Position numbers and translations under genes: made by a program
The notes under the pieces: generated by a model
Database searches by the model: none
What the model was told of the DNA's origin: nothing
The model's input: the letters and a program-made list of their open reading frames with translations, nothing else
Part shown: one piece after another, positions 21,236-28,647 of the stretch
How positions within the stretch are numbered: position 1 is the stretch's first letter
How the letters are laid out: each line of letters opens with the position of its first letter
Assembly: GCA_004151065.3 (NCBI GenBank)
Contig: NWUY0300013726.1
Span: 5,102 to 33,748, forward strand
Origin: Larix sibirica
Taxonomy: Eukaryota > Streptophyta > Pinopsida > Pinales > Pinaceae
Direction: 5' to 3'
DNA: 28,647 nt

Positions 21236-21985
21236 CATATTATAAACACAAATGCAACATACTAATGGTGCGTTGACATGTATCAGGTTCACTATCACCC
21301 AAGAATAACTCACAAAGCTCTTTACCTACAACATGGAGCTCTCTTAATACATGCGCATCACTACCAGTGCGATGATGCATCATAAACACACTGGAGAATC
21401 CTTTGGTGGATCCTCTGCCAAACTAAATATATTAAAAAACACCATGTTAACTGGTGCGCATAGTAAATTTTAACGCACCGGTGGTATTTCTAACAAATGC
21501 ATTGTTAACCCCATAAATCATAACCCACAAATATATTATAATATCATGGTGAGCTCCATTAATACTTGTGCACCATTTCAAGTGCAATGAGTTATTTAGA
21601 ATGGAGTGATGCTTCCTAATGATGGACGCACTGCCCAACCAAATTAAAAAAAACAACACTTTATCCGATGTGCAATAAAAACAAGTGTGCACTGGATATA
21701 TGGTGTGCTGACATGTAACAAGCGCACTGTTATTTTATGAAAATGTTACAAACCCACAAATAGTTGTACCTACTATGGTGCTCTTATTAACATATGTGCA
21801 CCATTTACAGTGCATTCAGGTCTCTACAATGCACTGTTGCTTCCTATTATTGGACACACCATTAAATGAAATATATTTAAAAAAATTTAACATGCTTACC
21901 GGTGCACTTTTTTATTATAGCACACCATTTGTAGTGCTTGTCTATTTAAAGAGCACCGAAGGAGGTGCATTCCTATAATTTTGGC
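21236..21985. repeat. GTGCAC-rich array III (about 215-230-bp units)
   Basis: Three longer units are anchored by CACAAA(G/T)... at 21311, 21526 and 21755 (spacings 215 and 229). Each continues into ATGG(A/T)G(A/C)TC, TTAATA/TTAACA, a (T/C)GTGCACCATTT(C/A)(A/C)AGTGCA-like core, and GATGCTTCCTA or TGTTGCTTCCTA followed by TGGACGCAC or TGGACACAC. They look like a composite of array II units plus extra sequence. Confidence 0.7.
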
Positions 21986-22255
21986 GTGCCGCTTGTCAAA
22001 TTCATTTATTTTGAGAAAACATATATTATTTGATGTTAATAAATAACATGCTCATTTAATGAAATATTTAATGTTTTTTTGGTCTATTTATGAGATTGAT
22101 CGATGTTATGTGTATCCGAGATGTCAATGGCGAGAGGCGAGTGAGCAGTAATACACACAAGTTGATCCATACAACTTTGTGTGTAGTTGGGAGGCTAGAG
22201 AGAGGGAGAGGTATTCATACCCACGCCCTATCACAAATAAAAAAGGAGACCTCTT

Positions 22256-23966
22256 GATGGTTGTAGGCCTCCTGAAGTTCTATTAAGAGGCTACATACCT
22301 CAAGGGTAACTTGTCTTTACTGGTGCAGTTCACCCGTCGTTGGGACCATGGCAGACATGCATTTCATATTGGTCCTAGTAAATGCTTCCATCCCATTGAG
22401 GAGGATATATATTTCATAATTGTCCTATCTAGGAGAGGGGAGGATTTTCCCCATTTTCCTGATGTGCTTGTAGGTGTTGTGACATAGAGTCAACTCGCTT
22501 ACTCTTAGAGATATAGCACATCCAACATCGTCGATCCCACTAATTTTTAGGTGCACGGTGGATAGCTTCGGATTGGATCTTTCGATGGAGATGAGGTTAA
22601 ATTCCTCTCACTGTTGGTTACAAGCATCGTGCACTCCACTAGTGATATGAAACACATTAGTTTCCCTCTTTTATACTATGTATATTTTTAATGGTGTGGT
22701 CATTTAGATGCATCAGGTGGTCCACCATTTTTTTACAGTAGTTTTGTTTTGATCTAGATCGATGTCGTGCAATTTTTTATGGGAGGTCCAACTTTCCTTC
22801 TGATTCAGAGCTTTATTTTTTATTTTTTGAAAGGATTCTGGCCATGATGCCATTATTTGACCACCCCATACTAGGCCTCCAACCAAGGTGCATATGGGTA
22901 TGTGGGGGCAGATGGTTCCAAAGAGGGGAAAGACGGACTTCCAAACACATATCACACCAGAGGTGTTGGATATTTTATCCAAAGAGAAGACTATGCATTG
23001 GACCTTCTGCCATATCCATATGTTGGGTTAGACTGGAGAGGATGTTCCAACATATTTTTCTCCCAGTTTGAGCCACCAAATGAGAGAAGTAAAACGTTAT
23101 GTTTAAATTAATATAGTTTCATTTTATTTTCTTATTTAATGCAAATGAAAAGTCTTATAATATTTTATTTAATTTTTTTTATCAAATAGTTTAAGGAAAT
23201 TGTCTAATTATATTTGTTATGTACTATATGTTTTGTAGATATTAGCACATTCCATGGGGAGGTGCCTCCTCCCAATCATCCTTATGAGGATATGCAGGAG
23301 GTTGAGGTTCTTTCATTACCTAAACCCAGACTACAACTTAGGAAAAATGAGAGGTATCAACAAGACACGACAAATAGGTTGGCCACATTGTTGGTTCAAC
23401 AAGGAGTCCAACCCGTTCGAGCCTTTGATATCATGCGATACCCTGAGCTCACAGATTTATGGAGTATGATTCCATGTGATATGAGATTGTTGATATAGTA
23501 TGTATTTGGTGCATCCATTATTTTATATGCTTGGAGTTCGGAGGATCAGTTTAATCCATCTGATGAGGATGGAAATATTCATCCTCATCCACTTTCTCCT
23601 CCTCCTTCTCATCATGATGCGGAAGCATCATCATCTCATGCTCCATCTCCTCTTCATTTTGCTCACCTTGATCACGAGTGACCACTTTTAAATCCTCCAC
23701 AAACATTCAATGCACCACCATCTCCGATCTATCAAGTCTTCTTACCAACCACTCCACCATCTCCTACTCCACTCACCTCATATCTAGATATGATGATTAC
23801 AATGGGTGAGAATCATCTTGATGGAAATATCTATGTTTCTCTCTAGTATAGGTTTTCTTCATATATAGGTATTGATTCCTTCTCTAGTGGAGGTGTGGAT
23901 GCCTCTGGCTCTATTGGTAGATGTAATGATGCCTTTGGCTCCATAGGTGGACAATATATCTTATAA
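22256..23966 (+). pseudogene. Plant-mobile-domain-like gene, decayed, two exons
   Basis: The translated parts resemble the plant mobile domain (aminotransferase-like PMD), found in host silencing factors and many transposons; a function in this copy is not claimed. Exon 1 shows RPPEVLLRGY, then after a frameshift near 22300 NLSLLVQFTRRW, RHAFHIGP (22353-22376), EEDIYFI, LSRRGEDF (22425-22448), VHGG, LRIGSFDGDEVKFLSLL, SDMKHISFPLLYYV and YPYVGLDWRGC. A phase-consistent intron (GT 23089 to AG 23238) leads to exon 2: FHGEVPPPNHPYEDM, RYQQDTTNRLATLLVQQGV (23352-23408), RAFDIMRYPEL (23418-23450), then a Pro/Ser/His-rich C-terminus and a Gly/Ser-rich tail to TAA at 23964. One frame (codon starts divisible by 3) is kept throughout after 22305, with 11 stops: 22485, 22506, 22548, 22563, 22689, 22755, 22845, 22872, 23496, 23679 and 23844. 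The family name is moderately certain; that it was a protein-coding gene is very likely. No start codon was identified. Confidence 0.72.
23089..23238 (+). other. Predicted intron of the PMD-like pseudogene
   Basis: Donor GTAAAACG at 23089 and acceptor TTTTGTAG ending at 23238 delimit 150 very AT-rich bases. Removing them joins EPPNER to ISTFHGEV through a single split codon and keeps the frame. Base composition inside (mostly A/T) contrasts with the flanking coding-like sequence. Confidence 0.6.
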
Positions 23967-24018
23967 AAGTTATTGGACTAGGTATGTATATTTGGGCACA
24001 TGTATCATGCATTTGATA

Positions 24019-24020
<2 letters not shown>

Positions 24021-24050
<30 letters not shown>
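24021..24050. repeat. (TG)15 microsatellite
   Basis: Fifteen perfect TG dinucleotides, 55 bp after the terminal stop of the PMD-like pseudogene. Likely polymorphic. Confidence 0.98.
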
Positions 24051-24053
<3 letters not shown>

Positions 24054-24214
24054 ATTTATATGTTGATGGTGATGTGTATGTTATTTCATAAATTTGGATT
24101 AATAAAGAAAAATATATACTAAAAAATTGTGAATTTCGATTTTGAAACTGTCAATATCAACATTTCTAAGGTTTAAACTCGGGTTTTGAAAATGGAAGTA
24201 TTGGTTTTCAAATG

Positions 24215-24416
24215 TGTGATTTTTTAATCCAAAAGTGACGATTTCGAATAATTTTGAACCCAAAAAATGTGATTTTTTATTCCAAAACTATGATTTTCAA
24301 TTCCAAAAGTGCAATTTTCAATTTCAAAACTACAATTTTAGATTCCAAAAGTGTGATTTTTATTCAAAAAAATGAGAATTTTGAAATACAAAAAGTATAG
24401 ATTCTGATTCCAAATA
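24215..24416. repeat. 21-bp minisatellite
   Basis: Unit consensus TGTGATTTTCAATTCCAAAAG. Units begin at 24268, 24289, 24310, 24331 and 24352 (exactly 21 bp each), then 24373 (23 bp) and 24396. A separate unit lies at 24215-24235, followed by a longer 32-bp variant. The phase of 21 bp would keep a reading frame, but the array contains stops and is not coding. Weaker related sequence extends left to about 24125. Confidence 0.88.
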
Positions 24417-24683
24417 TCCCACTATCTTATTACTATAATGTGTATTTAGATTTCAATATTTCATTTTTTTCGTAATGTGTATATAATATCTAAATCCAAG
24501 ATTAATGTACAATTGTCAACCTATTATTTTTGTATGTACATGCATAATATCACTGTGACACCCAATGCTAAATATATCAATATCGGTAAGATGCAATAAA
24601 ATACAAACAAGTGACAACAATCATTGTACTCAACAATTGTACTTTTTAATAAATATTTAAGGAAAAATCACTCAAACAAAGTC

Positions 24684-27141
24684 TCATTCAACATCATCAC
24701 TCCCACTCTCAACATTATGCTCCATATGTTCTTGTTGTGCCTTAAGTGTTGCGAGTCCCTTCTCAATTATTTTTATTTTCTCTCATGTCCATATTGCACT
24801 CAGTGACCATTCCCATATGGTGCTCATATTAATACCAATGAAAAAAAATTCTTTTGAACCAATAACCCATTGTTATTTTTTATTTAAACATTTTTTATAT
24901 AATTCTTTGTTGACGTTTGATGTTCTAGTTGGATTCCACCATTGAACATGTACTCTCTAAGCCTCAATGGTAGCATCTGGATCTCGATAAACACTTCCCT
25001 TTGCCCCACCAAACCATATTGCACAATCTTGATTTGGTGATTGTACTATGATCAGTTGTCCATCTACCTATAAACAACGGTCTCTTCAAAATATTGAAAA
25101 TTTCAGAGGAAAAAAACCATCGTTCCAAGTGCAGGTAGTTTGCATCTTCATAGACATGTATATTTCACTGAGTCTCTCTCTCGGATAATGCCTAGATCGT
25201 TACGCCTTTTGTGCGGGTCAAAACTTACCCAACAAGGAATTTCACTACCTTAGGAACATTATAGTTGCGAACAACATTCTCTGGAGAGAATGAATCTCTA
25301 GGCCAATTACATAGAGGTCCAACATAGAAATACTCAATTGTGGGAGCATTTTCCCTCACACATGTTTCCATAAATTCACGTGAGGAATTTAAATGAGAAT
25401 TGTTTCTTATTTCCTACACTATGAATGGAAAAAATTACTTGTTGAGTGATTAATGCTCTGAAAGGGTATGTCCAAATCTTTATATATATTCTCCCAATAA
25501 ATTATGTTGGGATGCCAATATTTTCCCCTCTTATCAATCCCTTTCTTCTAGAATGAAATATATGTTTCTATTCCATTATTTATTTCAAATGTTTCAAAAG
25601 GTATTGTAGTTGTAGATTTAACAATTAAGGTTTCCCCATTGGTAAATATGCACTTCCATCAGCAAATAATGTCGCGTATTAATAGGAAGTGATCACTTTT
25701 CATCTCAAAGTGAGACTTTATATTGCATAATTGGTCTATCATCAATGAGATGGAATTTGAAGAATTGACATCCTTTAATACTAGTGGTATTGGAGTTACC
25801 ATGTAAAAAGTGTGGTTCTACAAAGATATTGAAGTAAAAAAATTCTCCAATTAAATATGGGACATAAAAATTGTGATCCTCACATGTCCTATAAGTCTCC
25901 ATCATCTCTAGAAGTGAAAATATATATTTTCACATTGATTTAACTAATAACATCCCATAAGTTCCATCTAGGTTTTCATGTGTGTATCCCATGGGGAGGA
26001 ATCCAACTTCAACAATGTCAAGTACCTTATTTGATGTTAAAAGGGATAAAAATGAAAAAACATCGCAATTCTTGTTATCACTTGAACAATTATCCATTTG
26101 CAGCAATAATATTGGTGGAAAAATTCTATTTGACCTGCAAAATTTTGTATTATCAATACTTATCTAATGTGGTTGCATATTATCTTCCTTTTAGAGAAAA
26201 AAAAATTCACAATACTCAAATTGTAATATAGCTTCATTCAATGGGTGGTTCGATGTTCCCCTTTTTTAAAACAAATATGCATATTGATTCATCAATGGTT
26301 CTTAAATATCCTTTAAACATTTAGTCAATAAAGTCACAATGAAGTTTGAACACGTCTCCAAAAATGAAAAGTTTATGTGGCCAAAGCCCCCAATCTTGTG
26401 TCCATGTGTAAGCATACAAGTCAAAGAAATGGGTAGATTCATGACATTGCTAATAAAATTTGTCATGTAAACAACCTTGGTATAAGTATTTCACTTATCC
26501 ATATTGCCATGCACAATGTTCAAGTAAGTGCTTGGGCTCTCCTCAGAAGATAATGTGTAAGCATAGTACATGTGGTGATAACTTGCAATATAGTAATTAT
26601 GGTTTGTTTGAACCACGTGCAAAAATTGTAATTCAATTGGATCAGTAGTGGCCCTAAACTTTTTCTTGATTGAAATGTACTCATTACAACTTTCAAAGAA
26701 GTTGTTCTTCATGATTGCAACATCTAGAAATTGTTTTAGCATTACCTATATTGGGTTGCGACACTAGAAGAAGACCAATATGTTGGATGTTGTCATTATC
26801 CATTTTATGAATGAAACCATGAGACATATTAAATGGAAAAAATTTGAGACTTTCTCTTGTTCTATCTTGACTTATTGAACATGTCATATGTGGAGCCTTA
26901 TCTATTTTTTTCTCCAAAATCTTATCAATATGGGATACCCTTGCAATGGTATTAGATCTATAATTTTTAAATCTATTATTGCCATTATGACCCTGAAATC
27001 ACCATTTATAAACATATTCTTATAACGGTAGAAAGTGCTCTTTGTTATTCCATAACAATTAAACCATCCATTTTGACATACATTTATTGTGCCAAACTTC
27101 ATTGTAATGATAGTTATCTTATTCTTTGTCAAGAGATACAT
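24684..27141 (-). pseudogene. DUF7869-like large transposase, decayed
   Basis: I recognise the architecture of a eukaryote-wide family of transposon-derived proteins (DUF7869-like, with an RNase-H/DDE-like core); the name is from memory, the motifs are visible. In order on the minus strand: INVCQNGWFNCYGITKSTFY (helix-turn-helix-like, about 27090-27010); APHMTC and SHGFIHKMDNDN (26893-26790); NNFFESCNEYISIKKK; YHHMYYAYTLSS; HGNMDK (26494-26511, usually HDKMD); after one TGA, LPISLTCMLTHGHKIGGFGH (about 26434-26380); LQMDNCSSDNKN (26068-26103); VEVGFLPMGYTHENLDGTYG (25954-26013, usually VGHTHEDID); METYRTCEDHNFYVPYLIGE; PIMQYKVSL; YVGPLCNWPRDSFSPENVV; VDGQLIIVQSPNQ; CAIWFGGAKGSVYRDPDATI; acidic C-terminus HNVESGSDDVE and a TGA at 24684. 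It is broken by three or more frameshifts and many stops, for example at 26491, 25930, 25705 and 24957. No intact start and no terminal inverted repeats were found. Confidence 0.7.
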
Positions 27142-27284
27142 TTGATGCTAAAGAATTTAATACAAAGTTTTTTTTTACTTCCATTCATGATATGCACCTT
27201 CTTATTACCCTCAACCATTGATTGAAATAGAATTTTAGAAATATAGAGAAAATTACAATAAATCCCAATACCCATTCTTAATAG

Positions 27285-27931
27285 AATGCACTTTCATCAA
27301 ATGTTTCTTAAGATATTGCACTCCACTTTTCTTTAGAATATACACCGCTAATTTGACATTTCATTGTGTTATGTGTCCTTGTTGTGACAATTTTTATATC
27401 TAGACAATCTACATTATCCATAGTTGGATACACCATCTACATAAGACATGCTTTGAATACTTCTCAAAAGTTCACACTAGGTTCATTTTCACTCTTTTTT
27501 AATATCACATCAAAAAGGGCATCATTAAGGTCAATCACATAGTTTGCAGGCTATCTTTAGATAAAACCCTCTAATAAGCAACATTTCTCATAATGGACGA
27601 ACACTTTATAGATTAAAACTCCATGAAATTCATTACCATCTAGCGGTGCAAAGTGAACCACCTTTGAACTCTTCATATAGTATACATAGAGAAAGTAGTT
27701 GTGATTAAATACTAGATCCATCTATTTCTTAGAATTTCTACACATAATGATAATAACAAGAAAATATTGTTTTTGGAAATTGTCAATTCTCTGATTTATT
27801 TTATATGCTTGTCCTTGTCGACACGGTGTTGCTCCTAGCGGTGAATGTAATTCGATTTCAAGTTCAGGAAAACTATATGGAATAACTAAAATGGAAGAGT
27901 AGAATGAAATATAAATATCAACTTCATTCAA
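27285..27931 (-). pseudogene. Unidentified decayed reading frame
   Basis: One minus-strand frame (codon low positions equal 2 modulo 3) runs for about 215 codons without an indel but with about seven stops: 27722, then between about 27560 and 27290. Coding-like segments include HSPLGATPCRQGQAYKINQR, QKQYFLVIIIMC, MDLVFNHNYFLYVYYM, KVVHFAPLDGNEFHGVLIYK, VHYEKCCLLEGFI, YVIDLNDALFDVILKK, EVFKACLM, SGVYSKEKWSAIS and ETFDESAFY. Most stops are TAG, TAA or TGA at places where Gln or Arg would fit, suggesting C-to-T decay of a real gene. I do not recognise the protein. It lies just upstream of, and on the same strand as, the transposase-like pseudogene and may be another gene or exon of the same element. 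Confidence 0.5.
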
Positions 27932-28074
27932 AACTAGTCCAGTGGTTGTGCAAATATAGTCTAGATATCATAATTATGAGAGTAGTGATTAAGAATATGA
28001 TTATCATATCCTAAAGACTCCATTGATATGAAATGGATTAATATATAATTTGTCATATATTTTGGTGCTTTCGG

Positions 28075-28630
28075 GGTTGAAAGATTGGATGAATTAGATT
28101 TTAGGGCCCATTCTAGGGGCAAGTCTCACTTTGCAGATTTGAGTTCTATAACCTTTTGGGTCTTGTTTGAGGGTCTAAATGATATTTTTTGGGGTAAAAA
28201 TTATTTCACTTTGCAATGGCCCTTCACACAATTATACACTCTGATACCTTTCCAATGGTCCAAGAAACGCCTTAAACGAAATATGTCTAAAGAAGTTACG
28301 CCTCCCTCAAGTTGACCTATCCAGTTGACCACCATGGTACCGAGTGGATTCCACATCAACTCTTGTTTCTCATACATGCGAAGCTAGTCACGTGTGGAAT
28401 TTCAAGAACATTCTAGAAGGTCCAAAACCCTAACCCTAATCGAGAGTTGGGCAATGTAAAAACCCTAAAGTTAAACCTAGATGGCTATCGGGTTATGTTA
28501 AATACCGATTCATTAGGATGAAAAGGGGTTCCATTATTATGATGTTATTGTATTGTTCCATAGTTGAGCAACAACACAGTAGTGGATATTAGAGAAGAAC
28601 GGGGGAAGAAACAGATCTTGTAGTAGCCAT
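28075..28630 (-). repeat. Dispersed repeat, inverted diverged copy C
   Basis: The reverse complement aligns with 8033-8580 and 14249-14796 by eye over about 550 bp with many substitutions and small indels: GGGTTTTTACATT, TTAGGGTTTTGG, GAAATTCCACA, CCATGGTGG, CGTAACTTCT, CCCCAAAAA and GACCCAAAAGGTT. This copy keeps more CpG sites and fewer T/A substitutions, so it may be younger than copies A and B. The homology may continue beyond the end of the window. The plus-strand open frame 28085-28315 falls entirely inside it. Confidence 0.75.
28425..28440. repeat. Telomere-like AAACCCTAACCCTAAT
   Basis: Two plant-telomere-type CCCTAA units inside dispersed repeat copy C. Copies A and B have TTAGGGTTTT boxes at the matching place, so this belongs to the repeat and is not an interstitial telomere. 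Confidence 0.6.
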
Positions 28631-28647
28631 TATGGCTGTAGAGTCAT

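Noticed and set aside
19860-21985. CRISPR-like array
   Set aside because: Units are degenerate, of variable length and without conserved repeats separated by unique spacers; the genome is eukaryotic.
22256-23966. Reassigned TAG codon (alternative genetic code) to explain the many TAG stops
   Set aside because: Stops of all three kinds occur here and in the other pseudogenes, and there is an upstream frameshift; C-to-T decay is simpler in a nuclear genome.
24684-27931. Endogenous viral element
   Set aside because: The spaced motifs around QMDN and THENLD fit a transposase-like family better, and I see no viral polymerase, capsid or movement-protein signature.
28425-28440. Interstitial telomere
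   Set aside because: Only about two CCCTAA units, lying inside a dispersed repeat that carries related boxes in its other copies.
1-28647. tRNA and rRNA genes
   Set aside because: I looked for tRNA T-arm/acceptor patterns and conserved rRNA blocks and saw none; the only tRNA-related sequences are the retrotransposon primer-binding sites.

Overview
This window looks like a piece of a large, AT-rich plant nuclear genome, most likely a gymnosperm or conifer. That placement is inference from the style of the repeats: very degraded Ty1/copia and Ty3/gypsy elements, a decayed plant-mobile-domain-like gene, long AT-rich spacers and no compact host genes. I see no intact protein-coding gene and no convincing tRNA or rRNA gene. 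Almost everything recognisable is a mobile element or its remains.

Layout. 1-443 holds the 3' end of a decayed reverse transcriptase/RNase H reading frame (LINE-like). 444-5084 is AT-rich spacer with small tandem repeats (703-993, 1523-1594, 4710-4997) and a polypurine tract followed by an LTR start near 1592-1602. 5085-11300 and 11301-17516 are two directly abutting, virtually identical 6,216-bp copies. Each carries an AT-rich left part, an LTR-like region with a TATA box, a dispersed repeat, a primer-binding site plus decayed copia gag, and an antisense gypsy pol fragment. An ambiguous base (N, 11298) sits three bases from the junction, so an assembly error has to be considered alongside a recent real duplication. 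Beyond copy 2 the same gypsy element continues on the minus strand through protease, zinc knuckle and gag to its primer-binding site (18979-18993) and LTR (about 18995-19416). A CACTA-transposon terminus ends at 19660.

19860-21985 is an unusual 2.1-kb block of degenerate tandem repeats saturated with GTGCA/TGCAC motifs in at least two unit types, resembling the subterminal binding-site arrays of DNA transposons. Next comes a two-exon plant-mobile-domain-like pseudogene (22256-23966). Its frame is preserved over most of its length while 11 in-frame stops have accumulated, mostly TAG, which points to C-to-T decay at methylated sites. After a (TG)15 microsatellite and a 21-bp minisatellite, the minus strand from 27141 to 24684 carries a decayed large protein. 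It has a helix-turn-helix-like N-terminal segment and the spaced D-containing motifs of a DUF7869-like, DDE/RNase-H-fold transposase family. A further coherent but unrecognised decayed frame lies upstream of it (27931-27285). The window ends in an inverted, diverged copy of the dispersed repeat found inside the duplicated unit.

Nothing here suggests genes working together as a host pathway. The coherent story is nested insertion, truncation, cytosine-deamination decay and one very recent (or artefactual) 6.2-kb duplication. The most interesting unexplained structure is the GTGCAC-rich array and its possible link to the two decayed coding units to its right.
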